DNA of 49,638 nt. It comes from PBB1 sp040400875 (lineage in GTDB: Bacteria > Pseudomonadota > Gammaproteobacteria > Burkholderiales > Burkholderiaceae_C). The position numbers were made by a program, and so were the translations under genes. Under the pieces are notes generated by a model. The model did no database searches, was not told the origin of the DNA, and saw nothing but the letters and a program-made list of their open reading frames with translations. This document shows, one piece after another, positions 25,085-33,423 of the stretch (positions are counted from its first letter, which is position 1; every line of letters starts with the position of its first letter). The DNA lies in NCBI GenBank assembly GCA_040400875.1, contig JBBAPK010000016.1, positions 1-49,638 on the forward strand, given 5' to 3'.

Positions 25085-25166
25085 CGTCATTTCCCTTCTT
25101 TGTTTGGCTCACTCAGGCGGCTGACTCGAGGGGGCCGACTGCGGTGCGCGAGGTTCTCTTCATGAC

Positions 25167-25193
25167 ATATCGGTCACTCTCGAGCCGCATTGA
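25167..25193 (-). promoter_or_regulatory. Candidate sigma-28 promoter for the 23363-25084 receptor
   Basis: On the minus strand TCAATGCG (25193-25186) and ACCGATAT (25174-25167) are separated by 11 bases. Flagellar sigma-28 promoters have a TAAA/TCAA-type -35 and a GCCGATAA-type -10 at this spacing. The -10 lies about 80 bases before the start codon, in the 121-base gap after cheA. Confidence 0.5.
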
Positions 25194-25205
25194 GGTCGAC
25201 GCGGC

Positions 25206-27347
25206 TCAGTGCCTCGAACGGCGCACCATGCTGCCCACGTCCAGGATCAGCGCCACGCGGCCATCGCCCATGATGGTCGCGCCCGACACGTCGTCGACCT
25301 TGCGGTAATTGGCCTCGAGGTTCTTCACCACCACCTGCTGCTGGCCCAGCAATTCGTCGACCATCAGGGCCACGCGGCCGCCGTCGGCTTCGATGACGAC
25401 CATGATGGCGGCGGCGTTTTCCGAGTCGTAGCGCGGCACGTTGAACAGCTGCTCCAGGTCCATCACCGGCATGTAATCGCCACGCACCTCGACCACGCGA
25501 CCGCTGCCGCCTATGGTCTTGACGGTGTGCTCTGACACCTGGAACGATTCGACCACCGACGACAGCGGCAAGATGTAGACCTCTTCGCCCACGCCCACGC
25601 TCATGCCGTCCATGATCGCCAGCGTCAGCGGCAGCCGCACCGACACGCGCATGCCGTAGCCCGCAGCCGATTCGATCTCGACGGTGCCGCCCGCAGCTGT
25701 GATGTTCTTTTTGACCACGTCCATGCCCACCCCGCGGCCCGACACGTCGGTGACCACATCAGCGGTTGAAAAGCCGGGCTCGAAGATCAGGTTCCAGACC
25801 TCGGAGTCGGTCATGGAGTCAGGCGCATCGATGCCGCGCTGACGGGCCTTGTTGATCAGTTTCTGGCGTGACAGACCGCGGCCGTCGTCGCGCACCTCGA
25901 TGACGATGGAGCCGCCCTGGTGCGAGGCCGACAGCGTGATCGTGCCCTGTTCGGCTTTGCCATGGGCCAGCCGCTCAGCCGGCACTTCGATGCCGTGGTC
26001 GCAGCTGTTGCGCACCAGGTGGGTCAGCGGGTCGGTGATCTTTTCGACCAGCCCCTTGTCGAGTTCGGTGGCTTCACCCTGCGTGACGAAATCGACCTTC
26101 TTGCCCAGCTTGCTGGCCAGATCGCGCAGCATGCGCGGGAAGCGGCTGAACACGGTGGACATCGGAATCATCCGGATCGACATCACCGATTCCTGCAGGT
26201 CGCGGGTGTTGCGATCGAGGTTGGCCAGACCGGCGGCAAGCCGCTGGTAAAGCGCCGCATCGATGCTCTTGCTGTTTTGCGCCAGCATGGCCTGCGTGAT
26301 GACCAGCTCGCCCACCAGGTTGATGAGCTGATCGACTTTTTCGACCGACACGCGCAGCGTGGACGACTCGAGCGCGGCCGATGCTTTTTCCGGCTTGACG
26401 ACGGCGCTGCTCGGTGCACCCGCAGCCGGGGTGGTGCGCGCAGCCGGCTGTGTTGCTGCGTTCGATGCGCCGAGTTCGGCCGCTGCCTTCGCCTCGGGCG
26501 AGCCCGGAGCGTTGTCAAAGAAGCCGAAGCCCGGATCGGGCGGGTTGTCGACCTGGGGTGCGCCTGGCGCGCCTTCGTGAAAGCCGTAGCCCGAGGTCAG
26601 CGGCAGCAGCGAGACCGCTTCGCGCGAGACGTGAAAAGTGAACAGATCCAGCAGGTCGCTGTCCGAGCTGCTGGTGACGACCTTGAAGCGCCGGATGCCG
26701 TCGCTGGCCTGTCCGCCGTCGAGTGGCTCGATGGTGCCCAAGTCGGGGATTTCCTTGAACAGATCGACCAGGTTGTCGGCATCGCTCAGGTCGCTGAGCG
26801 GGCCCACGCGCAATTCGAGTCCACGCGCCATGTTCACTTCGGCGGGCGGCTCGGCTTCCTTGTGCACGGCAGATGCCGCTGACGCAGCAGGGGCTGGCTT
26901 GGCCACAGACGCGGCAGGCGCGGCGCCCGCATCGCCGGCGACCATGGCGCGGATGGCCACGAGCAGCTCTGTGGTGTCCGCGGCTTCACCAGCCGCGCCT
27001 TGATGCACCGCGAGCTGCGAGCGCAGTGCGTCGCCGGCTTGCAGCAGCACATCAACCATCGGTGCGGTGGGTGCGAGTTCGTGTCGGCGCAGCCGGTCGA
27101 GCAGCGTTTCCATCTGGTGCGTCAACTCGGCCACATCGGCAAAGCCGAAGGTGGCCGCGCCGCCCTTGACCGAATGCGCGCAGCGGAAGATCGAGTTGAG
27201 CTCTTCGTCGTCGGCGGCCTCGATGTCGACCGCGAGCAGTTGCTGCTCCATGCGGTCGAGGTTTTCGCCGGCCTCTTCAAAGAAGACTTGATAGAACTGG
27301 CTCAGGTCGATGCCTGCGCCGCCGTGGTCTGTGTTGGTGTCGCTCAT
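25206..27347 (-). CDS. cheA: Chemotaxis histidine kinase CheA
   Basis: CheA autophosphorylates in response to receptors and passes phosphate to CheY. The 713-residue protein has an HPt domain with the phosphorylated histidine at H58 (CAHSVKGGAATFGF), a P2-like domain near residues 165-245, a long Pro/Ala linker, dimerisation helices from about 330, an ATPase domain with N (NSCDHGIEVP), G1 (DDGRGLS) and G2 (GRGVGMDVVKKN) boxes, and a C-terminal CheW-like domain ending VGSMVRRSRH. All catalytic boxes are intact. It is preceded by cheY2 with a 49-base gap. Confidence 0.95.
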   Translation of the reverse strand: MSDTNTDHGGAGIDLSQFYQVFFEEAGENLDRMEQQLLAVDIEAADDEELNSIFRCAHSVKGGAATFGFADVAELTHQMETLLDRLRRHELAPTAPMVDVLLQAGDALRSQLAVHQGAAGEAADTTELLVAIRAMVAGDAGAAPAASVAKPAPAASAASAVHKEAEPPAEVNMARGLELRVGPLSDLSDADNLVDLFKEIPDLGTIEPLDGGQASDGIRRFKVVTSSSDSDLLDLFTFHVSREAVSLLPLTSGYGFHEGAPGAPQVDNPPDPGFGFFDNAPGSPEAKAAAELGASNAATQPAARTTPAAGAPSSAVVKPEKASAALESSTLRVSVEKVDQLINLVGELVITQAMLAQNSKSIDAALYQRLAAGLANLDRNTRDLQESVMSIRMIPMSTVFSRFPRMLRDLASKLGKKVDFVTQGEATELDKGLVEKITDPLTHLVRNSCDHGIEVPAERLAHGKAEQGTITLSASHQGGSIVIEVRDDGRGLSRQKLINKARQRGIDAPDSMTDSEVWNLIFEPGFSTADVVTDVSGRGVGMDVVKKNITAAGGTVEIESAAGYGMRVSVRLPLTLAIMDGMSVGVGEEVYILPLSSVVESFQVSEHTVKTIGGSGRVVEVRGDYMPVMDLEQLFNVPRYDSENAAAIMVVIEADGGRVALMVDELLGQQQVVVKNLEANYRKVDDVSGATIMGDGRVALILDVGSMVRRSRH

Positions 27348-27396
27348 CGCTCTTGCTCCCTGTCGCGTGCGTTTGTCTGGCCAGTTCGGTGCAAGC

Positions 27397-27759
27397 TCAG
27401 CGGAAAACCTTCTTCATCACTTCGATCAGCTTGGCTGGATCGAAAGGCTTGACCAGCCAGCCCGTGGCACCTGCGCTGCGGCCGGCCTGCTTCATCTGGT
27501 CGCTGGACTCGGTGGTCAGGATCAGGATCGGCGTGGTCTTGAACTTCGGGTTGTTGCGCAGATTGCGCGTGAGGGTGATGCCGTCCATGCGCGGCATGTT
27601 CTGGTCGGTGAGCACCAGATCGAAATCGCGGCTGTTGGATTTCTCCAGCGCATCCTGCCCATCGACTGCTTCCACCACGTGGTAGCCGGCACTCTTGAGG
27701 GTGAAGGTGACCATCTGGCGCATCGAGGCCGAGTCGTCGACGGTGAGAATCGATTGCAT
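27397..27759 (-). CDS. CheY-like single-domain response regulator (cheY2)
   Basis: The 120-residue protein is a lone receiver domain: acidic pair D8-D9, phospho-acceptor D52 in LTDQNMPRMDG, conserved T in LTTES, and K in VKPFD. It is the first of two CheY-type regulators here; this sequence is closer to the CheY paralogues usually placed directly before cheA. With the short DxxxQ protein upstream and cheA downstream it probably belongs to the same phosphorelay. Whether it binds the flagellar switch or acts as a phosphate sink is unknown. Confidence 0.92.
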   Translation of the reverse strand: MQSILTVDDSASMRQMVTFTLKSAGYHVVEAVDGQDALEKSNSRDFDLVLTDQNMPRMDGITLTRNLRNNPKFKTTPILILTTESSDQMKQAGRSAGATGWLVKPFDPAKLIEVMKKVFR

Positions 27760-27802
27760 GTGTTTCTCCGTTGGGAATTTGTGAAAGCGGGTTGATTCGG
27801 TA

Positions 27803-28267
27803 TCAGAAGAGCTCGATCGAGCCCGCGTCCATCTCAGACTGGGTGACCGGGTTGGGGCGGATGGGCGCGGCGCTCAGCACGCTGGGCCCGTCTTCATCGT
27901 CGTCACCGAAGGCGTCTTGGGCCAGCGAATCGGCGCAGCTGCGAAGTCGATGGTTGGTGTGCACGATCAGTTGCGATGCCATGTCCTGGAACTGCAGTGC
28001 TGTCACGGCGCCGCCGAGTTGCAGCATCAAGTCGCGATAGGCCGCGGCTGCCTGCGGGCTGTCGGCGTCGCCGCGGTGCTCGTCCATCAAGGCATGGATC
28101 TGCTCGGTCGCACTTTTGAAGCGCACCATCAGCGAGTCGCATGCGTCAGCGAGCAGGGTGTGCAGCCGGTCGAGGTCGTGGCTGGCTGACATCAGGTGGT
28201 CCTGCAACTCGGCAGTGAGCAGCAGTGACCTGACTGGGGGCTCGACCTCATGCGTGGCGTGATCCAT
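27803..28267 (-). CDS. Short CheZ-like protein with DxxxQ motif (putative CheY phosphatase)
   Basis: I do not recognise a named family. The 154-residue protein is mostly alpha-helical and contains LQFQDMASQ with D95 and Q99, the same D-x-x-x-Q spacing as the catalytic D147 and Q151 of the true CheZ encoded at 30249-30899. It ends in an acidic tail followed by hydrophobic residues (DAGSIELF), like the CheY-binding tail of CheZ (DDLLASLGF). It heads the cheY2-cheA cluster. A CheY2 phosphatase is the inferred role. The ATG at 28267 is chosen because upstream codons are Arg/Ser-rich and lack homology features. Confidence 0.7.
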   Translation of the reverse strand: MDHATHEVEPPVRSLLLTAELQDHLMSASHDLDRLHTLLADACDSLMVRFKSATEQIHALMDEHRGDADSPQAAAAYRDLMLQLGGAVTALQFQDMASQLIVHTNHRLRSCADSLAQDAFGDDDEDGPSVLSAAPIRPNPVTQSEMDAGSIELF

Positions 28268-28389
28268 CTGAGATGTGCTCCTTGAGATGCGCCCCGAGGC
28301 CCGAGCACGGCCGGCAGTCATGTTGCGAAACGGTCGCGACCAGCCTCGAAACGCGTGTCTTGATGACTCATTTTCGGCAGCGCGGGGTC

Positions 28390-28444
28390 AGACCTAAGGT
28401 CAATCACAGGGGCAATCCGGGGCCAGTTCTGAAACCTGGGCCCC
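28390..28444. repeat. Dyad-rich leader between divergent chemotaxis and kinase genes
   Basis: The 193-base gap between divergent genes contains GGGGCC (28419-28424) able to pair with GGCCCC (28439-28444), with extra pairing inside, ending 16 bases before the kinase start codon. Just upstream is a GGGGTCAGACC element of the kind seen in dispersed repeat palindromes. A very weak sigma-28-like -10, GCCGAAAA, lies on the minus strand at 28378-28371. No clear promoter was found. Confidence 0.35.
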
Positions 28445-28460
28445 ACGGCATACTCGTGCG

Positions 28461-29573
28461 ATGACCCGCCGATCCGCCGATCAACCACTGCGCCTGCTGC
28501 ATCTGGAGGACTCCGAGGTTGACCACGCGCTCACGCTGGCGCATCTGCAGCGTGGCGACATCAAGGTCGTCGCGCGTCGGGTGGAAACCGAGGCCGACTT
28601 TCTGCGCGCGCTTGGCGAGCCCTGGGATGTGGTCGTGTCCGACTACAACCTTCCTGGCTTTTCCGGTCTGGTGGCGTTGGACTTGCTGATGGCCCGTGGC
28701 GCTGACATTCCCTTCATCTTGGTGTCGGGCGAGATCGGCGAGGACACCGCCGTCGAGGCCATGCGCAATGGCGCCAGCGACTACCTGCTGAAGAACAACC
28801 TGGCGCGTCTGGCGCCTGCCTTGCTGCACGCGGTCGAGGCCAGCGAAACCCGCCGCGCGCGCTTGCATGCCGATCGCCAGCTGGGTGAATCGCAACAGCG
28901 GCTGCACGAACTGGCGCAGCACCTGCAAACCAGCATCGAGATGGAGCGCGCGGCCATCGCCCGTGAAATCCATGACGACGTGGGCGGCTCGCTCACGGCC
29001 TTGAAGTTCGATCTGGCGTGGATCGCGCGCCATTCCGATTCGCCCGAGGTGCACGCGCGGGTGCATGGCGCGCTCGAGACGGTGACGGCGGCCATCGAGT
29101 CGAGCCAACGCATCATGCTGAACCTGCGTCCGGCCATCCTCGAGCAGGGGCTGGTCGCTGCATTGCAGTGGATGGCCGCGCAGTTCGAGCGGCGCACGGG
29201 CATCGTGTGCGTGTTGCGCGCGCCTGCTCAACCGCTGTCGCTCGCGCCTGGCGTGCCGCTGGTGGCCTATCGGGCCGCGCAAGAAGCGCTCACCAACGTG
29301 AGCAAGCACGCGCAGGCGACCGAGGTGTCGATCGATTTGTCGATGGCCGGTGGTGTGCTGTCGCTCGAGGTCAGCGACAACGGCCGCGGCCTGGATGCCG
29401 ACGACCTGGCCAAGGCGCGATCATTCGGCATTCGTGGCCTGCACGAGCGCGCGCGCACCGTGGGCGGCTGGGTCGATCTGAGCAGCAATGCCGCAGGCAC
29501 CACGCTCATCATGTCCGTGCCCCTGGAGCGAGTCGTGGCCGGGAAAGATTCTGACGATTGGGGAAGCCAGTGA
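28461..29573 (+). CDS. Receiver-histidine kinase hybrid, NarX/DegS-type (HisKA_3)
   Basis: The 370-residue soluble protein has an N-terminal receiver domain (phospho-acceptor D61 in VVVSDYNLPGFSG; K111), then a coiled-coil helix and an HisKA_3 dimerisation domain with phosphorylated H171 in AREIHDDVGGSL, and an HATPase domain (N box EALTNVSKHAQA, G box DNGRGLD, then GIRGLHERA). No transmembrane segment is seen, so it senses an internal signal or a partner through its receiver. It overlaps the regulator gene by four bases (GTGA). It is on the opposite strand to the flanking chemotaxis genes. Confidence 0.9.
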   Translation: MTRRSADQPLRLLHLEDSEVDHALTLAHLQRGDIKVVARRVETEADFLRALGEPWDVVVSDYNLPGFSGLVALDLLMARGADIPFILVSGEIGEDTAVEAMRNGASDYLLKNNLARLAPALLHAVEASETRRARLHADRQLGESQQRLHELAQHLQTSIEMERAAIAREIHDDVGGSLTALKFDLAWIARHSDSPEVHARVHGALETVTAAIESSQRIMLNLRPAILEQGLVAALQWMAAQFERRTGIVCVLRAPAQPLSLAPGVPLVAYRAAQEALTNVSKHAQATEVSIDLSMAGGVLSLEVSDNGRGLDADDLAKARSFGIRGLHERARTVGGWVDLSSNAAGTTLIMSVPLERVVAGKDSDDWGSQ

Positions 29574-30214
29574 TCAAGGTGATTCTTTGCGACGACCACG
29601 CGCTGATCCGGCGCGGCATTCGCGACACCCTGTCGGACGCGCCCGACATCCAGGTGATGGGCGAGGCAGGCGATTACGGCGAACTGCGCAGCCTCATGCG
29701 GCGTGCTGAATGCGATGTGCTGGTGCTCGACATCAACCTGCCCGGGCGCAGCGGGCTCGATGTGCTGCATGCCTTGAAAGAAGAGGGCTCCACGCTGCGC
29801 GTGCTGGTGGTGTCGATGTACCCCGAAGACCAGTACGCCATACGCGCCTTGCGTGCCGGTGCCTTCGGCTACGTCAACAAGGGTGGCGACCCGGCACTCA
29901 TCGTCGCCGCGGTGCGCACCGTGGCGCAGGGTCGCAAGTACGTCACCCCCGAGATCGCGCAGATGCTGGTCGAGAGTTTGACCACGCCGAGCAGCGAGCT
30001 GGCGCACCAAAAGCTGTCGGATCGCGAGTTGCAAACGCTGGTGATGATCGCCTCGGGTAAGCGGCTGTCCGACATTGCCGAAGAACTCATGCTCAGCCCG
30101 AAGACCGTGAGCGTCTACCGCGCCCGAGTGCTCGAGAAGCTGGCGCTTTCGAACAATTCGGAAATGACGGTGTACGCCATTCGCAACGGGTTGGTGGGCG
30201 GCGACACCGGTTGA
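29570..30214 (+). CDS. NarL/LuxR-family response regulator
   Basis: The 214-residue regulator has a receiver domain (D8-D9 region CDDH, phospho-acceptor D54 in LVLDINLPGRSG, K105) and a C-terminal LuxR-type helix-turn-helix (LSDRELQTLVMIASGKRL, then LMLSPKTVSVYRARVLEKL). The GTG at 29570 is chosen because it overlaps the kinase stop as GTGA and has GGGAAG eight bases upstream; this implies coupled translation with the kinase, its obvious partner. Target genes are not evident. It converges on cheZ with a 34-base gap. Confidence 0.92.
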   Translation: MIKVILCDDHALIRRGIRDTLSDAPDIQVMGEAGDYGELRSLMRRAECDVLVLDINLPGRSGLDVLHALKEEGSTLRVLVVSMYPEDQYAIRALRAGAFGYVNKGGDPALIVAAVRTVAQGRKYVTPEIAQMLVESLTTPSSELAHQKLSDRELQTLVMIASGKRLSDIAEELMLSPKTVSVYRARVLEKLALSNNSEMTVYAIRNGLVGGDTG

Positions 30215-30248
30215 CTGCGGCGCCGGCTTGGCGCACCGACCGAGCGGC

Positions 30249-30899
30249 TCAGAACCCCAGGCTGGCCAGCAGGTCGTCGACCTCGCCCTGATTGGTCACC
30301 ACATCGGTACGGCCTTCGGCCGTGATCACCGGGCCTTGCAGATGCTGCTCGAGCTTTTGCACCTGCTCGGGCGGCGCGGCTTGCACAAGCAGTCGCACCA
30401 GACTGTCTTCGAGTTCGCTGGCCAGCGTGACCACGCGGGCGACCACCTGGCCGGTCAGGTCGTGAAAGTCCTGGGCCATCATGATGTCGGTGAGGTGGGC
30501 ATCGATGCGCGCTGTGGCGGCTTCGACGTCGCTGACGAAATTGAGCACGGCGCCTGAGGCCACGGCCTTGACCGGATTGGCCACCAGGGCTGCCGCCATG
30601 CGGCGTGTCTGCTCGGCGATCTGCGCATGGTCGGCCTTGGCGGCATCGACCGAATTGAGCACCTTGTTGGCGGCTGCAGCGGTCTTTTCGGCGATGTAGT
30701 TGAGGCGGCTGCGCGCATCGGGCAGGCTGCCGGCAGCCTGCGACAGGCTGGGCAACACCCCGAGCTGGTTGAGCGTGTCGTGCAACTGGCGGGTGATGGT
30801 TCCGAGTTGCTGAAAGACTTCGGGCGAGGCATTTGCAGCGTCTTCGGCCGGCGGTGCCTTTGAAGCCAGACCGGCCGGGGGGAGCTCATTCATTTGCAT
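30249..30899 (-). CDS. cheZ: CheY phosphatase CheZ
   Basis: CheZ dephosphorylates CheY-P. The 216-residue helical protein has the catalytic segment MMAQDFHDLTGQ (D147, Q151) and the C-terminal CheY-binding peptide EVDDLLASLGF, nearly identical to the enteric form. The ATG at 30899 is preceded by GGAG at good spacing; a second ATG two codons later is possible. It follows cheY with a 13-base gap, so the two are co-expressed. Confidence 0.95.
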   Translation of the reverse strand: MQMNELPPAGLASKAPPAEDAANASPEVFQQLGTITRQLHDTLNQLGVLPSLSQAAGSLPDARSRLNYIAEKTAAAANKVLNSVDAAKADHAQIAEQTRRMAAALVANPVKAVASGAVLNFVSDVEAATARIDAHLTDIMMAQDFHDLTGQVVARVVTLASELEDSLVRLLVQAAPPEQVQKLEQHLQGPVITAEGRTDVVTNQGEVDDLLASLGF

Positions 30900-30912
30900 G
30901 GTGTGGGCTCCA

Positions 30913-31314
30913 TCAAACGGCAGTGGCGCCGATCTTTTGCATGATCTTGGCGACCTTCTCTTCGAGCGTGGCCTTGGTGAATGGCTTGACGATGTAGCCC
31001 GCCGCACCGTCCTGGGCTGCGCGCACGATGTCTTCCTTGCGGGCTTCGGCGGTCACCATCAGCACGGGCAGGTGCTTGAGCGAGTCTTCCTTCTTGATGG
31101 CGGCCAGCAGATCGAAGCCGCTCATGTTGGGCATGTTGATGTCGCTCACCACAAAGTCGAACTTGTTGTTCTTGAGCATGTTCAGTGCGACAACCCCGTC
31201 TTCAGCCTCTTCAGCGTTGTTGTAGCCAATCTCCTTGAGCAGCCCGCGCACGATTCGACGCATCGTGGAAAAGTCGTCCACGATCAAAAATTTCACATCA
31301 CTCATCTGGCTCAT
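30913..31314 (-). CDS. cheY: Chemotaxis response regulator CheY
   Basis: CheY-P binds the flagellar switch to change rotation. The 133-residue receiver has D13-D14, phospho-acceptor D58 in VVSDINMPNMSG, T88 in MVTAEA, and K110 in YIVKPF, and closely follows enteric CheY through its length, including FSTMRRIVRGLLKEIGY. Four extra N-terminal residues precede the usual start. Its place directly between motB and cheZ supports assignment as the motor-binding CheY. Confidence 0.95.
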   Translation of the reverse strand: MSQMSDVKFLIVDDFSTMRRIVRGLLKEIGYNNAEEAEDGVVALNMLKNNKFDFVVSDINMPNMSGFDLLAAIKKEDSLKHLPVLMVTAEARKEDIVRAAQDGAAGYIVKPFTKATLEEKVAKIMQKIGATAV

Positions 31315-31355
31315 GTTGATCCTCGCAAAGGGGCGATCGGGGGTCGCTTGTGTTT

Positions 31356-32309
31356 CTATCGGACCGCTGGTGGCGAAGTTGAGGAGGAATCCGCGCCGAA
31401 CGACATCTCGACGGTGGCGTCGTCTTGCTCGTCCTCAGGCACTTTGCCGAAGAACCGGTCTTCGGCCTCGCGGTTCATCACGATGATGGAGATGCGTCGG
31501 TTGGTCGGGTCCAACGGATCCTGGCCTTCGAGGGGCAGGCTCGAAGCCAGACCCTGCACGCGCAGCACGCGGGCCTCGGGCAGGCCGCCTTCGAGCAGCT
31601 CGCGGCGCGACGCATTGGCACGGTCAGACGACAGCTCCCAGTTCCCGTAGCCACGTTCGCCGTTTCCGAAGGCCTGGGCGTCGGTGTGCCCTTCGAGCGT
31701 CAGGTGGTTGGGCACGTCGGTGAGCACATCGCCGATGATCTGCAGCAGCTCGCGCATGTAGGGCTTCACGACGGAGCTGCCGCTGTCAAACATCGGGCGG
31801 TTCTTCTCGTCGATGATCTGGATGCGCAGGCCCTCGCTGGTCATGTCCAGGCGGATCTGCGATTTCATGGCTGCCAGACGGGGGTTGTTGGCGATCACAT
31901 CTTCGACACGCTTTTTGAGCTCCTCGAGCCGTGCCTTTTCGGCTGCGCGTTGCTCGGCCTTCAGCGCCAGCAGGTTGATGGTGCGTTTTTCAGCCACGGT
32001 CTCGCCCTGCTTGACCTGCCCGTGGGTGCGCGAGAGGTCTTCGCCACCGCCCTTGATCACGTGCGATGCATCGCCTGCTCCCGAGCCGCCGCCCAGCGCC
32101 ACTTTCAGCGGCGAGCCGAAGAAATCAGCCAGGCCTTTCTTGTCGCCTTCGGTGGTCGAGCCGAGCAGCCACATCAGCAAGAAAAACGCCATCATGGCGG
32201 TCACGAAGTCGGCATAGGCGATCTTCCAGGCGCCGCCATGATGACCATGGCCGCCCTTCTTGATCTTCTTGATGATGATCGGCTGCAGCTTCTTTGAGTC
32301 GCCCGACAT
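31356..32309 (-). CDS. motB: Flagellar motor stator protein MotB
   Basis: MotB forms the proton-driven stator with MotA and anchors it to peptidoglycan. The 317-residue protein has a basic N-terminus with a His/Gly patch, a single transmembrane helix containing the proton-carrying D34 (YADFVTAMMAFFLLMWLLGS), a plug/linker region, and an OmpA-type peptidoglycan-binding domain (TLEGHTDAQ, then LSSDRANASRRELLEGG). The C-terminal tail of about 30 acidic and Ser-rich residues is longer than in enteric MotB. It follows motA by 15 bases. Confidence 0.95.
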   Translation of the reverse strand: MSGDSKKLQPIIIKKIKKGGHGHHGGAWKIAYADFVTAMMAFFLLMWLLGSTTEGDKKGLADFFGSPLKVALGGGSGAGDASHVIKGGGEDLSRTHGQVKQGETVAEKRTINLLALKAEQRAAEKARLEELKKRVEDVIANNPRLAAMKSQIRLDMTSEGLRIQIIDEKNRPMFDSGSSVVKPYMRELLQIIGDVLTDVPNHLTLEGHTDAQAFGNGERGYGNWELSSDRANASRRELLEGGLPEARVLRVQGLASSLPLEGQDPLDPTNRRISIIVMNREAEDRFFGKVPEDEQDDATVEMSFGADSSSTSPPAVR

Positions 32310-32324
32310 CTCAAAGCTCCTTGG

Positions 32325-33185
32325 TCACTTCTTGCCCTTGACGTGGCTTTCGAGCTCGACAAAGGTCGGCCGGTCGGTCGAGAACAGCACCTTGCGTCCG
32401 AACTCCACCGCCACCTGCGGCGCATAGCCTTGCATGCTCGCAAGCAGCGTGGTCTTGATGCACTGCAACTCCTTCGAGCCGTCGTCGACCTTCTGCTCGA
32501 GCAAGCCGCCCAGCGGCTCGACAAATCCGTAGGCCAGCAAGATGCCCAGGAAGGTGCCCACCAGCGCCGAGGCAATCATGCCGCCGAGCACTGCGGGGGG
32601 TTGCCCCACCGAGCCCATGGTGTTGACCACACCCAGCACTGCGGCCACGATGCCGAACGCCGGCAGACCGCCAGCCAGCCGGTTGATGGCGGCCACGGCG
32701 GCGTATTCCTCGTTGTGATGGGTTTCGATTTCGCTGTCCATCAAGCTTTCGATCTCGTGCGAGTTCAGGTTGCCCGAGACCATCATGCGCAGGTAATCGG
32801 TGATGAACTCGACCACGTGGTGGTCATTGCCGACCACCGGGTATTTCTTGAACAGCGCCGAGTTGTGTGGTTCTTCGACGTCTTGCTCGATGGCCATGAG
32901 GCCTTCCTTGCGCGCCTTTTGCAAGATGTCGTACATCAGCGCCATCAGCTCCATGTAGCGCGCCTTGCTGTACTTGCTGCCCTTGAAGCAAGTGCCCAGA
33001 CCCTTCAGGCTGGACTTGACGACCTTCATCTGGTTGTTGGCCAAAAATGCGCCAGCGGCCGCGCCAAAGATGGTGATCATCTCGAAGGGCAAGGCTTTCA
33101 GGATGACGCCAATATTGCCGCCGTGAACGATGTACACCCCGAAGATGCACACCATCGCGATGCCCCAACCGACCAGTACGAACAT
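32325..33185 (-). CDS. motA: Flagellar motor stator protein MotA
   Basis: MotA is the four-helix membrane subunit of the stator that conducts protons and pushes the rotor. The 286-residue product has helices near residues 1-20, 30-50, 165-190 and 200-220, a large cytoplasmic loop, and the conserved GGLPAFGIVAAVLGVVNTMG segment. The ATG at 33185 gives the usual family length; the open frame upstream lacks homology and would cover the promoter. A sigma-28-type promoter lies 56 bases upstream of the start. Confidence 0.95.
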   Translation of the reverse strand: MFVLVGWGIAMVCIFGVYIVHGGNIGVILKALPFEMITIFGAAAGAFLANNQMKVVKSSLKGLGTCFKGSKYSKARYMELMALMYDILQKARKEGLMAIEQDVEEPHNSALFKKYPVVGNDHHVVEFITDYLRMMVSGNLNSHEIESLMDSEIETHHNEEYAAVAAINRLAGGLPAFGIVAAVLGVVNTMGSVGQPPAVLGGMIASALVGTFLGILLAYGFVEPLGGLLEQKVDDGSKELQCIKTTLLASMQGYAPQVAVEFGRKVLFSTDRPTFVELESHVKGKK

Positions 33186-33240
33186 GAATCTGACTTTCGA
33201 ATGGTGGGCACGCCGACGAGCGCACTCCGGTGACACCCCC

Positions 33241-33267
33241 ATATCGGCATGTGGGGCGCTGTCTTGA
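33241..33267 (-). promoter_or_regulatory. Sigma-28 (FliA) type promoter for motAB-cheYZ
   Basis: On the minus strand TCAAGACA (33267-33260) and GCCGATAT (33248-33241) are separated by 11 bases, matching the flagellar sigma-28 layout with a seven-of-eight match at the -10 (GCCGATAA consensus). It lies between the flhC terminator and motA, as expected for a late flagellar operon. Confidence 0.75.
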
Positions 33268-33332
33268 TTGTGATTTGGCGGTGTGGCGACCGATGGGAAA
33301 AAAAGGGCCCGAATAAGGGTGCAATCCAGCCC

Positions 33333-33360
33333 AAAAAAAACAGGCCCCGTGGGGCCTGTT
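33333..33360 (-). terminator. Intrinsic terminator after flhDC
   Basis: On the minus strand ACAGGCCCC (33359-33351) pairs with GGGGCCTGT (33348-33340) around a two-base loop and is followed by eight T residues in a row. It ends the flhDC transcript and separates it from motAB-cheYZ. Confidence 0.92.
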
Positions 33361-33423
33361 GGAACGTACGCGCGGGGCGCACGAGAGGAGACAACCAGAG
33401 AAAACTCGTGAAACTGGGGCCGC

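Noticed and set aside
28371..28397. Sigma-28 promoter for the cheY2-cheA cluster
   Set aside because: GCCGAAAA is a weak -10 and the matching -35 (TTAGGTCT) does not fit the consensus.
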